64,000 bases of DNA from Pseudomonas sp. ANT_H12B. Its GTDB lineage: Bacteria > Pseudomonadota > Gammaproteobacteria > Pseudomonadales > Pseudomonadaceae. Below, in pieces: positions 24,998-32,724 of the stretch (its first letter is position 1; every line of letters begins with the position of its first letter). The DNA lies in contig NZ_VOBI01000019.1 in the NCBI RefSeq assembly GCF_008369325.1, positions 1 through 64,000 of the forward strand. Reading direction: 5' to 3'. The position numbers were made by a program, and so were the translations under genes. Below the pieces are notes generated by a model. It saw only the letters and a list, made by a program, of their open reading frames with translations. It did no database searches and was not told the DNA's origin.

Positions 24998-25762
24998 ATG
25001 TACAAACTGACCATCGAAGGCCTGCATAAAAGCTATGGCGACCATCATGTGCTCAAAGGCGTTTCGCTCAAGGCCAACACCGGCGACGTTATCAGCCTGA
25101 TCGGCGCCAGCGGCTCGGGCAAAAGTACTTTCCTGCGTTGCATCAATTTTCTCGAACAACCCAACGAAGGCAGCATGAGCCTCGACGGCCAGGACATCCG
25201 CATGGCCAAGGATCGCCACGGCATCCACGTGGCCGACCCCGATGAACTGCAACGGATCCGCACGCGCCTGGCGATGGTGTTCCAGCACTTCAACCTGTGG
25301 AGCCACATGACGGTGCTGGAAAACATCACCATGGCCCCGCGCCGGGTGTTGGGTTGCAGCAAGGAAGAAGCCGAAGACCGTGCCCGGCGTTACCTGGACA
25401 AGGTCGGTCTGGCCGCGCGCGTGGCGGACCAGTATCCGGCATTCCTGTCCGGTGGCCAGCAGCAGCGGGTCGCCATTGCCCGCGCGCTGGCCATGGAACC
25501 GGAAGTCATGCTGTTCGATGAACCGACCTCGGCGCTCGACCCGGAGCTGGTGGGTGAAGTACTCCGAGTGATCCAGGGCCTGGCCGAGGAAGGCCGGACG
25601 ATGATCATGGTCACTCACGAAATGAGCTTCGCCCGCAAGGTGTCGAGCCAGGTGCTGTTTCTGCACCAGGGGCTGGTGGAGGAAGAAGGTGCACCGGAAG
25701 ATGTGCTGGGCAATCCGAAGAGTGAACGGCTGAAGCAGTTCCTCAGCGGTAACCTGAAGTAG
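24998..25762 (+). CDS. amino acid ABC transporter ATP-binding protein (HisP/AotP-like)
   Basis: The 254-residue product has Walker A GASGSGKST at residues 36-44, a Q-loop region (RLAMVFQHFNLWSHMTVLEN), signature LSGGQQQR near 156, Walker B VMLFDEPTSALD near 176, and the H-loop MVTHEMSFA. The insert HGIHVADPDELQRIRTRLAM is typical of HisP rather than GlnQ. It closes the transporter operon, 13 bases after the AotO-like gene. No argR follows, unlike the P. aeruginosa aot operon. Confidence 0.95.
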   Translation: MYKLTIEGLHKSYGDHHVLKGVSLKANTGDVISLIGASGSGKSTFLRCINFLEQPNEGSMSLDGQDIRMAKDRHGIHVADPDELQRIRTRLAMVFQHFNLWSHMTVLENITMAPRRVLGCSKEEAEDRARRYLDKVGLAARVADQYPAFLSGGQQQRVAIARALAMEPEVMLFDEPTSALDPELVGEVLRVIQGLAEEGRTMIMVTHEMSFARKVSSQVLFLHQGLVEEEGAPEDVLGNPKSERLKQFLSGNLK

Positions 25763-25777
25763 TCGTTACCCCTTGCA

Positions 25778-25799
25778 ACGGGAGCCACCAGGCTCCCGT
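25778..25799. terminator. hairpin between convergent genes
   Basis: ACGGGAGCC, loop ACCA and GGCTCCCGT form a perfect 9-bp stem 15 bases after the ATPase stop and just before the end of the convergent gene. There is no T-run on either side, so it may need Rho or act as an mRNA end protector. Confidence 0.55.
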
Positions 25800-25809
25800 C
25801 GCTCAAATG

Positions 25810-26178
25810 TCAGACAGCTGCTTGGAGTTCGAGCCTGAAACTGCCATTTTCCACCGCCAAACCATCGGCATCTATCCCGCTGAAGCTTCCTGAAAACTGC
25901 GCATCGCCGCCCACCGTCAACTCAAGCTTGCCTGGATGAAGCTCCGCTTCGGAGTTGCCTGTCACATGGATGATCATGGGGGACTGCCCGCCAAGTCCCA
26001 AATTGAAAGTACCACTCTCGATTCCAACCGGCAGATAGACGTAAAACTCTGCGCCGTCACCATTATTCGCCTCGATGCAGTGGATGCCCGGCCGCTCGTA
26101 ATAATAGAGCCCTTGGGTCACACGAAATGCCAACGAACCGACATCGGCACTCAAACGCCCCACTCGATTTGTACTCAT
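25810..26178 (-). CDS. beta-sandwich hypothetical protein
   Basis: I do not recognise this protein. The start at 26178 is chosen because AAGGAATTTCAA precedes it; upstream ATG codons at 26196 and 26202 lack such a site. The 122 residues are almost all short beta strands (EFYVYLPVGIESGTFNLGL, PGKLELTVGGDAQFSGSF, NGSFRLEL) with few charged helices, no signal peptide and few lysines. It could be a small secreted or phage-like beta protein exported by a signal-free route, but nothing shows this. It lies in the gap where the DNA-repair module is interrupted, and its AT content is slightly higher than that of its neighbours. Confidence 0.65.
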   Translation of the reverse strand: MSTNRVGRLSADVGSLAFRVTQGLYYYERPGIHCIEANNGDGAEFYVYLPVGIESGTFNLGLGGQSPMIIHVTGNSEAELHPGKLELTVGGDAQFSGSFSGIDADGLAVENGSFRLELQAAV

Positions 26179-26407
26179 TTGAAATTCCTTTTTCATAGTC
26201 ATCGATAACTGCCCGCCGCCGACCTTTCCAAAGGTCGCAGGACGAACGACGTGGCGATAAAAACACGGCCAGCCTGCCGATAGGTTTCAGCGACAAACAC
26301 AGTTATTTCCGGATATGAGTCGCTCCCACAAAAAAGCAAAGCAATTAAAACTTGTCGCATTGCGCCGCGGTCACTGAAAGAAGACTTTCAGAGCGCGCGA
26401 CGCCGGC

Positions 26408-28894
26408 ATGGGAACCTCCTCCGACTACGCAAAACAATGGTTCACCGCTCGCGGATGGAAGCCGTTCGCCTTTCAAAAAAAGGTATGGACGGCGGTTAAA
26501 CGCGGTGAGTCCGGATTGCTGCATGCCAGCACCGGCGCCGGTAAAACCTATGCGATCTGGTTTGGCGCACTCAATCGATACGCCTCTTCTGTCCCACCTG
26601 TAGAAATGCCTCGCAAAAGAAGACCGGTCGCCCAACCGCTGACGGTGCTGTGGATAACGCCCATGCGCGCGTTGGCCGCCGACACCGCTCGTGCGCTGGA
26701 AGCGCCGCTGCTCGACCTGCAGATTCCGTGGAGCGTTGGCCTGCGCACCGGCGACACCCGTAGCAGCGAACGGGCACGTCAGAGTCGACGACTGCCCACC
26801 ACCCTGATCACCACGCCGGAAAGCCTCACCCTGATGCTGGCCCGAGCCGATGCGCAAACAGCGCTCTCGACCTTGCGCATGGTAGTCGTCGATGAATGGC
26901 ACGAACTGCTGGGCAACAAGCGCGGCGTGCAATTGCAATTGGCTCTCGCCCGTTTGCGCCGCTGGCATCCCGAGCTGATCGTCTGGGGTGTTTCCGCGAC
27001 GCTGGGTAATCAGTCCCACGCCGAGCAGGTATTAATCCCACAGGGTGGCGGCATCAGCGTCCAGGGCCAGACCGGCAAAGAACTGCGGGTCGATACGCTG
27101 CTGCCTCCCGCCATCGAGCGTTTTCCATGGGCCGGGCACATCGGGTTGAAGATGTTGCCGCAGGTTGTCGCCGAGATCGATTCCAGCGCCAGCAGCCTCG
27201 TCTTCACTAACACCCGCGCGCAATCTGAGATCTGGTATCAGGCGTTGCTCGATGCCCGTCCAGAGTGGGCAGGGTTGATCGCCTTGCATCACAGTTCGTT
27301 GTCCCGGGACACCCGTGACTGGGTCGAACGTGCACTCAAGGATGGTCAACTGAAGGCGGTGGTCTGCACGTCCAGTCTGGATTTGGGGGTGGACTTCCTG
27401 CCGGTGGAACGGGTGCTGCAAATCGGCTCGGCCAAAGGCGTGGCGCGGCTGATGCAGCGTGCCGGCCGCTCGGGTCATGCGCCGGGGCGGGTTTCGCGGG
27501 TAACGCTGGTGCCGACTCATAGCCTGGAGTTGATCGAAGCGGCAGCGGCCCGGGATGCCGTGGAGCAGCGACGGATCGAACCCCGCGAGTCGCCGCATAA
27601 ACCGCTGGATGTGCTCGTTCAGCATCTTGTCAGCATGGCGCTGGGGGGTGGTTTTCTGCCCGATGAGTTGTACGAAGAGGTACGCGGAGCGTGGGCCTAT
27701 CGTGATCTCACGGTGGAAGACTGGACCTGGGCGCTGGCTTTCGTACGGCACGGAGGACTTTCCCTGACAGCTTATCCGGACTATCGCCGGGTCGAACCGG
27801 ATGAACATGGCGTCTGGCGCGTACCCGATTCGCGATTGGCTCGCCGACATCGCATGAGCATCGGCACCATCGTCAGCGATGCGAGCGTTCAGTTGAAGTT
27901 CTGGAGCAAGGGCGGCGGCGGCAAGCAACTGGGCAGTGTCGAGGAAGGTTTCATCGCACGACTCAAACCCGGTGACGGTTTTCTATTTGCGGGACGCTTG
28001 CTGGAGTTGGTTCGGGTGGAGAACATGACCGCCTATGTAAAGCGCAGCACCGCGAAAAAAGCTGCGGTGCCGCGCTGGAATGGCGGGCGCATGCCACTCT
28101 CCAACGAACTGGCCAGTGCGGTGGTCGAGCGCTTTGACGCGGCGGCGCACGGCGAATTCATTGGTCCGCAAATGCAGGCGCTGCGCCCTCTTCTAGAGGT
28201 GCAACAACGCTGGTCCGGACTACCAACCTCGAATACTTTGCTAGCCGAAGCACTGAAGTCGCGCGAAGGCTGGCATCTATTTCTTTATCCCTTTGCCGGG
28301 CGCCAGGTGCATTTGGGGCTCGCGAGTCTGCTGGCGTGGCGCGTCAGCCAGCAGCAGGCGGTAACGTTTTCCATCGCGGTCAACGATTACGGACTGGAGT
28401 TGCTCAGCGCTACTTATGTGGACTGGTCGCAGGTTTTGACTCCCGGACTCTTGAGCCCCGAGCATTTGCTGAAGGATGTACTGGCCAGTTTGAATGCCGG
28501 TGAACTTGCACTTCGTCGCTTTCGGGAGATTGCGCGGATTGCCGGGCTGGTGTTTGCCGGCTATCCCGGCGCGCCGAAAAGCACACGCCAGGTTCAGGCA
28601 TCCAGCGGACTGTTTTTTGAAGTGTTTAAACAGTACGACGCCGGGAATCTGTTGTTGGCCCAGGCTGGGGAAGAAGTCCTACGGGAAGAACTGGATATTC
28701 ATCGCCTGGAACAGACGTTGGCGCGCATCAATCGGTTGAAACTGGACCTGCACCCGGTCAAACGTCCTACACCGCTGGGGTTTCCATTGTTGGTGGAGCG
28801 CATGCGGGAAAGCATGAGTTCGGAAAAACTCGCGGACCGTATCCGACGCATGGTTACCGACCTTGAGAAAACTGCCGAAACCGGGAAAACCTGA
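26408..28894 (+). CDS. ligase-associated DEXH-box DNA helicase (Lhr-like)
   Basis: The 828-residue product has Walker A HASTGAGKTYA at about residues 38-48, motif II VVDEWHELLG (DEWH), motif III VSATLGN and motif VI LMQRAGRSGHAPG. A C-terminal DEAD/H-associated domain typical of Lhr proteins runs from about 560 to 790. It would unwind DNA or RNA-DNA hybrids for the ligase and exonuclease of the same module, whose genes are at 18603-21322. The ATG at 26408 has only a weak ribosome binding site. The stop overlaps the start of pdeM (TGATG). Confidence 0.94.
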   Translation: MGTSSDYAKQWFTARGWKPFAFQKKVWTAVKRGESGLLHASTGAGKTYAIWFGALNRYASSVPPVEMPRKRRPVAQPLTVLWITPMRALAADTARALEAPLLDLQIPWSVGLRTGDTRSSERARQSRRLPTTLITTPESLTLMLARADAQTALSTLRMVVVDEWHELLGNKRGVQLQLALARLRRWHPELIVWGVSATLGNQSHAEQVLIPQGGGISVQGQTGKELRVDTLLPPAIERFPWAGHIGLKMLPQVVAEIDSSASSLVFTNTRAQSEIWYQALLDARPEWAGLIALHHSSLSRDTRDWVERALKDGQLKAVVCTSSLDLGVDFLPVERVLQIGSAKGVARLMQRAGRSGHAPGRVSRVTLVPTHSLELIEAAAARDAVEQRRIEPRESPHKPLDVLVQHLVSMALGGGFLPDELYEEVRGAWAYRDLTVEDWTWALAFVRHGGLSLTAYPDYRRVEPDEHGVWRVPDSRLARRHRMSIGTIVSDASVQLKFWSKGGGGKQLGSVEEGFIARLKPGDGFLFAGRLLELVRVENMTAYVKRSTAKKAAVPRWNGGRMPLSNELASAVVERFDAAAHGEFIGPQMQALRPLLEVQQRWSGLPTSNTLLAEALKSREGWHLFLYPFAGRQVHLGLASLLAWRVSQQQAVTFSIAVNDYGLELLSATYVDWSQVLTPGLLSPEHLLKDVLASLNAGELALRRFREIARIAGLVFAGYPGAPKSTRQVQASSGLFFEVFKQYDAGNLLLAQAGEEVLREELDIHRLEQTLARINRLKLDLHPVKRPTPLGFPLLVERMRESMSSEKLADRIRRMVTDLEKTAETGKT

Positions 28895-29550
28895 TGAGTA
28901 CGCCGTATCCCGTGCGACTGGCTGGCGAAGAATTGTGGCTGTTGCCAGAAAAAGCCATCTACTGGCCCGACCAGCAAGCACTGTTGATCGCCGATGTGCA
29001 TTTCGGCAAGGCCGCGGCCTATCGACGCCTTTGTCAACCTGTGCCTCAAGGCACCACCACCAGCAATATCGCGGTACTGGACCAATTGCTGGCATCCCTG
29101 CCCTGTCGCCAACTGATTTTCCTCGGCGACTTTCTTCACGGGCCTGGCTCGCACGCAACCGCCACGCTGAGCGCCTTGGCTGATTGGCGAGCACGGCATC
29201 AGGAGGTGGCCATGACGCTGATCCGCGGCAACCACGACAAGCGTGCCGGAGATCCGCCAGCCTCGCTGAACATTCGCGTGGTGCCTGAGCCGTTGCTGCT
29301 GGGACCCTTTGCCTTACAACATGAACCCGACCCGCACCCGACCCGGCACGTGCTGGCGGGCCATGTGCATCCGGTTTATCGGCTGAACGGCAGAGGTCGA
29401 CAACGTTTGCGATTGAGGTGTTTCAGACTGGGCATGGCCATCAGCCTGCTACCGGCCTTCGGTGCGTTTACCGGCGGGTATCAAGTAGAAAACGACGACA
29501 GCTGTCGGATCTTTGTCATCGGCGACAACGAAATATGGCCAGTCAGCTGA
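28894..29550 (+). CDS. pdeM: ligase-associated DNA damage response phosphoesterase PdeM
   Basis: The 218-residue product has all calcineurin-like phosphoesterase motifs: IADVHFGKAAA at about residues 33-43, FLGDFLHGPGS, IRGNHDKRAGD at about 110, and LAGHVHPVYRL. This is the fourth gene of the ligase-exonuclease-helicase-phosphoesterase set and probably trims DNA ends. Its first base overlaps the helicase stop, so they are translated together. Confidence 0.92.
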   Translation: MSTPYPVRLAGEELWLLPEKAIYWPDQQALLIADVHFGKAAAYRRLCQPVPQGTTTSNIAVLDQLLASLPCRQLIFLGDFLHGPGSHATATLSALADWRARHQEVAMTLIRGNHDKRAGDPPASLNIRVVPEPLLLGPFALQHEPDPHPTRHVLAGHVHPVYRLNGRGRQRLRLRCFRLGMAISLLPAFGAFTGGYQVENDDSCRIFVIGDNEIWPVS

Positions 29551-29596
29551 AGTCTTTCGGGACATCAGCTGACTGACCATTCATTTCAACAGAGGA

Positions 29597-29806
29597 TCAG
29601 GCTACAGGCGCCGGAGGCGGCTCATCCGGCAGGGTTGGCTCACCGGGTTCGGTGGGTTGTTCGTTGGGGGTATCGGGATCAGGCTGACCGGGGATGCCCC
29701 CTGCCATGCTGATTGGCGGATGTGCCAACAAGGACCAGGCCAAGACGCCAACCTGATTGGGCTCAAGCCTGGCCAGTTCGGCACTTATTCGCGGATCGAT
29801 CTTCAT
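29597..29806 (-). CDS. small Pro-rich hypothetical protein
   Basis: I do not recognise this protein. The start at 29806 has CAGGAG at a good distance. The 69 residues begin with a short helix (MKIDPRISAELARLEPNQVGVLAWSLL in two pieces) and end in a Pro/Glu/Gln/Thr-rich disordered tail that includes PDPDTPNEQPTEPG and PPPAPVA. The gene is short but has a clean ribosome binding site and the expected codon use. Confidence 0.5.
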   Translation of the reverse strand: MKIDPRISAELARLEPNQVGVLAWSLLAHPPISMAGGIPGQPDPDTPNEQPTEPGEPTLPDEPPPAPVA

Positions 29807-29912
29807 AGAGCACTCCTGAGCGATGGCCCCGTCCGCATTGCGCGAACCGGGCAGTACACCCAATAGAGTGTCTACCCGCTCAAGAATTCCCGCTATCTGC
29901 CAGATGGATGGA

Positions 29913-30479
29913 TCAGGTCCGTGGCAACGTCACGCCGCGCTGACCCTGATACTTGCCGCCACGGTCTTTGTAGGAGACTTCGCACTCTTCGTCGGATTCG
30001 AAGAACAGCATCTGAGCCACGCCTTCGTTGGCGTAGATTTTCGCTGGCAGTGTGGTGGTGTTGGAGAACTCCAGCGTTACGTGCCCTTCCCATTCAGGCT
30101 CAAGCGGCGTCACGTTGACGATAATGCCGCAGCGAGCGTAGGTGCTTTTGCCGAGGCAGATAGTCAGCACGTTGCGCGGAATACGAAAGAACTCCACGGT
30201 GCGCGCCAGGGCGAAGGAGTTCGGCGGGATGATGCAAACGTCGCTCGTGACGTCGACGAAGCTCTTTTCATCGAAGTTCTTGGGATCGACGATCGCCGAG
30301 TTGATGTTGGTGAATACCTTGAATTCACCGGCGCAGCGCACGTCGTAGCCGTAGCTCGACACACCGTAGGAAATCAGCCGCTCGGCGCCTTCACCACGCA
30401 TCTGGCGCTCGACGAACGGTTCGATCATGCCGTGCTCTTGCGCCATGCGGCGAATCCACTTGTCCGATTTGATGCTCAT
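29913..30479 (-). CDS. dcd: dCTP deaminase
   Basis: The 188-residue product is full length for Dcd, which turns dCTP into dUTP as the main source of thymidylate in gram-negative bacteria. The N-terminus MSIKSDKWIRRMAQEHGMI, YGVSSYGYDVRCAGEFKVF and the trimer signature LGKSTYARCGIIVNVTPLEP are diagnostic. The downstream EWEGHVTLEFSNTT carries the active-site Glu. It stands as a single gene on the minus strand. Confidence 0.97.
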   Translation of the reverse strand: MSIKSDKWIRRMAQEHGMIEPFVERQMRGEGAERLISYGVSSYGYDVRCAGEFKVFTNINSAIVDPKNFDEKSFVDVTSDVCIIPPNSFALARTVEFFRIPRNVLTICLGKSTYARCGIIVNVTPLEPEWEGHVTLEFSNTTTLPAKIYANEGVAQMLFFESDEECEVSYKDRGGKYQGQRGVTLPRT

Positions 30480-30835
30480 GGCGGGGGTGTCCTGAATAGC
30501 GAGGTGGAAAAATTCTGTCCGGCATCTTACCGGGGCGCGCCGCCGGGTTCAAAGTCCGGGACGCAATTCTCGCCGATCCCCCGTGATTGCCGGGTCTTTG
30601 TCGCAAACAGGTGCACCGTCAGTCATGAAAACAGAGAAACCTTCGCAGGAAGCATTGGCACGTTCCGGAAAAAGGGTTAAGGTGGCGCCACTGTGCTGCT
30701 TGTGTCACTGAGAATCTCTACACGATATGTTGAATTTCGATCCAACCATCTACAAGAATTTTTCCTGCTCTTTGCACTCAGTCTCGGCCAGGGTTCTTCC
30801 TGCGTCGCAGTTATCTTTGTTCAAGGAGTTACACC
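30480..30835 (+). promoter_or_regulatory. gap of 356 bases: dcd upstream region and cold-shock gene promoter with long leader
   Basis: The right half reads toward the cold-shock gene. AT-rich stretches around 30715-30780 (ATATGTTGAATTTCG, GAATTTTTCCTGC) and the ribosome binding site CAAGGAGTTACACC directly before the ATG imply a leader of about 100 bases or more, as is usual for cspA-like genes, where the leader folds differently at low temperature. I see no canonical cold box I could swear to. The left half should hold the dcd promoter. Confidence 0.5.
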
Positions 30836-31045
30836 ATGTCTAATCGCCAAACTGGTACCGTTAAGTGGTTCAACGATGAAAAAGGCTTCGGCTTCATCAC
30901 TCCACAATCCGGTGACGACCTGTTCGTTCACTTCAAAGCTATCCAATCCGACGGCTTCAAAAGCCTGAAAGAAGGCCAACAGGTTTCTTTCATCGCTACC
31001 CGCGGTCAGAAAGGCATGCAAGCTGAAGAAGTTCAAGTTATCTAA
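30836..31045 (+). CDS. cold-shock protein, CspA family
   Basis: The 69-residue product is a single OB-fold cold-shock domain. RNA-binding motif RNP1 is KGFGFITP at residues 17-24 and RNP2 is LFVHFKAI at about 32-39. Such proteins melt RNA hairpins and are made on cold shift or all the time, depending on the paralogue. The high AAA/GAA/TTC codon use suggests strong expression. It is followed by a strong terminator. Confidence 0.96.
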   Translation: MSNRQTGTVKWFNDEKGFGFITPQSGDDLFVHFKAIQSDGFKSLKEGQQVSFIATRGQKGMQAEEVQVI

Positions 31046-31062
31046 CTTGTACTTGCTTTAGT

Positions 31063-31095
31063 AAAAAGCCCCGCCCTCAAAAGCGGGGCTTTTTT
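31063..31095 (+). terminator. Rho-independent terminator of the cold-shock gene
   Basis: AAAAAGCCCCGC, loop CCTCAAAA and GCGGGGCTTTTTT give a GC-rich stem with a T-run 18 bases after the stop. Confidence 0.93.
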
Positions 31096-31115
31096 GTGCC
31101 TGTCTGTTTTGCAGG

Positions 31116-31151
31116 CAAAAAAAATCGCAGCCTGTTGGCTGCGATTTTTTT
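31116..31151 (-). terminator. Rho-independent terminator of the DUF481 gene
   Basis: AAAAAAAATCGCAGCC, loop TGTT and GGCTGCGATTTTTTT form a perfect stem with A- and T-runs on both sides. It can end both transcripts, but its place next to the DUF481 stop assigns it to the minus-strand gene. Confidence 0.88.
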
Positions 31152-31156
31152 GCGTC

Positions 31157-32164
31157 TTACCAAGTCACGCCAAAGCCTGCGGTGTACCGGGTCTTGCTCA
31201 AGTCAGCCTCATCGCTACCGGTGATGATGTCTTTCTCGGCCTTCAGGTTCAGCGACGCCCAATCCGTCACCTTGTAGCGCAGCCCGACTTCGGCATCGAG
31301 CGCGTAATCGGCAACGCCCGACAGAGGCTTGCCAACTTCGCCGTTGGTGAAGAACTCCACCCTCTTGCCAATCAGGTAGCGGTTGTAGTCCCACTTCATG
31401 GCGACCGAGTAGAAGTTGTCCTTGCCGCCATCGCTGTACTCGTAATCGGTGCGATTGATGAGTGAGCCCAAGGAGAATGCGCCCAGCTCGTCATCCCAGA
31501 ATTGATAACCGGGACCGGTACCGACGGTGCGCTGGCGGGCAAGGTCTTCGACCTTGTCGCGTTTATAGACAAGACGACCTTGCCAGAACCATTTATCGGT
31601 CAGGAAACGGTCGAGAGAGTATTCGCCCCGCCAGTTGTCCGTCGTGACCACGTCATCCTGGAATTCGCGGTTGTACTCGCCCTCCGCGGTGTGCCGCCAT
31701 CTGCCATGACGCGCACTGGTCTTGAAGTCGACATCATAGTCATCAGTGTCTTTTTCCGCCCGCTGATAATCCAGCGCGACGTCGACATTGCCCTTCCACA
31801 CCAAATCCTCGACGACCGGCTTGGGTTTGAGGATTTGCTGGATACTGGCCAGTTCGACGGTTTTGGGAGCGTCGCCATTCGCCAAGGTGACCTTGCCATC
31901 TTCCGCTGCATGCAGCGCTTTGGCTTTTTCGCCGGTGTAGGCATCCTGCTTGACCAGCAATTGCTGATCGCTTTCCAGGGTTTTGACTTGCGTCCAGTCG
32001 ATCGGAACGGCACCGGCGTATTCGGTCTGGATCAACAGCTTGCCGCCATCGAAAACGGTGATCTTGCCGCTCAGCTTGTCACCGTTCTTCAACCAGACGG
32101 TATCGGCGAGCAAGGGCGTGGAAGCACTGACGACAGCGAGGCACAGCAGAGTTCTGGACAACAT
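31157..32164 (-). CDS. DUF481 outer-membrane beta-barrel protein
   Basis: The start at ATG 32164 gives 335 residues with a Sec signal (MLSRTLLCLAVVSASTPLLA). An N-terminal domain of about 100 residues (VWLKNGDKLSGKITVFDGGKLLIQ) precedes a C-terminal barrel with alternating aromatic strands (GNVDVALDYQRAEKDT, RWRHTAEGEYNREF, GYQFWDDELGAFSLG) that ends in RYTAGFGVTW with a terminal Trp for Bam recognition. The whole matches DUF481/YdiY proteins, whose role is unknown. Gene orientation is opposite to its neighbours on both sides. Confidence 0.88.
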   Translation of the reverse strand: MLSRTLLCLAVVSASTPLLADTVWLKNGDKLSGKITVFDGGKLLIQTEYAGAVPIDWTQVKTLESDQQLLVKQDAYTGEKAKALHAAEDGKVTLANGDAPKTVELASIQQILKPKPVVEDLVWKGNVDVALDYQRAEKDTDDYDVDFKTSARHGRWRHTAEGEYNREFQDDVVTTDNWRGEYSLDRFLTDKWFWQGRLVYKRDKVEDLARQRTVGTGPGYQFWDDELGAFSLGSLINRTDYEYSDGGKDNFYSVAMKWDYNRYLIGKRVEFFTNGEVGKPLSGVADYALDAEVGLRYKVTDWASLNLKAEKDIITGSDEADLSKTRYTAGFGVTW

Positions 32165-32326
32165 AAGCAAATACAGGCTCAAGTTCGCGAAAAAAAGTCG
32201 GCATTATCCATACGAATAAGACCCTAGCAAGGACTGACCCGACTATTTCTATTGAGTTCATTTCTCAATTGGTGATCCAGGAATTACTCTACAGACGGTA
32301 ACCCGAACTTCATCAGGACAGCGCAC

Positions 32327-32680
32327 GTGACCGACTCAACCACTGAAACCGAAAGCGCGGCGCAAATCCGACGCGCGGCGCTCTATCTGACTCTCGCGCA
32401 GGTCCCCGAGGGCAAAGTCGTGAGTTACGGCCAACTCGCCGAACTGGCGGGACTGGGTCGCGCCGCCCGCTTCGTCGGGCGGACACTGAGCCAACTGCCG
32501 GGCGACAGCAAATTACCCTGGCACCGTGTACTCGGCGCCGGCGGGCGCATAAGCCTGCCCGCGGGCAGTCCTTCGGGGGATGAACAACGCGCGCGATTGC
32601 GCATGGAGGGCGTCAGTATCCTGAATAATCGTGTTGATATTCAGCGTCATGGCTGGCGCCCGGTAGAGCACAGCGGTTAG
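32327..32680 (+). CDS. alkyltransferase-like protein (MGMT family, PWHRV)
   Basis: The 117-residue product matches the C-terminal DNA-binding domain of O6-methylguanine methyltransferase: GKVVSYGQLAELAG, then PWHRVLGAGGRI. The alkyl-accepting Cys of PCHRV is replaced by Trp at residue 65, the mark of alkyltransferase-like proteins. These bind O6-alkylguanine and flag it for nucleotide excision repair instead of removing the alkyl group. A GTG start at 32327 with AGGA upstream is used; no ATG fits. It is followed 44 bases later by ampG and may share its transcript. Confidence 0.92.
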   Translation: MTDSTTETESAAQIRRAALYLTLAQVPEGKVVSYGQLAELAGLGRAARFVGRTLSQLPGDSKLPWHRVLGAGGRISLPAGSPSGDEQRARLRMEGVSILNNRVDIQRHGWRPVEHSG

Positions 32681-32724
32681 AGTGCGCGCTTTGTTTCCGT
32701 AATTCTTGAGGCAGACTCCAGCCC

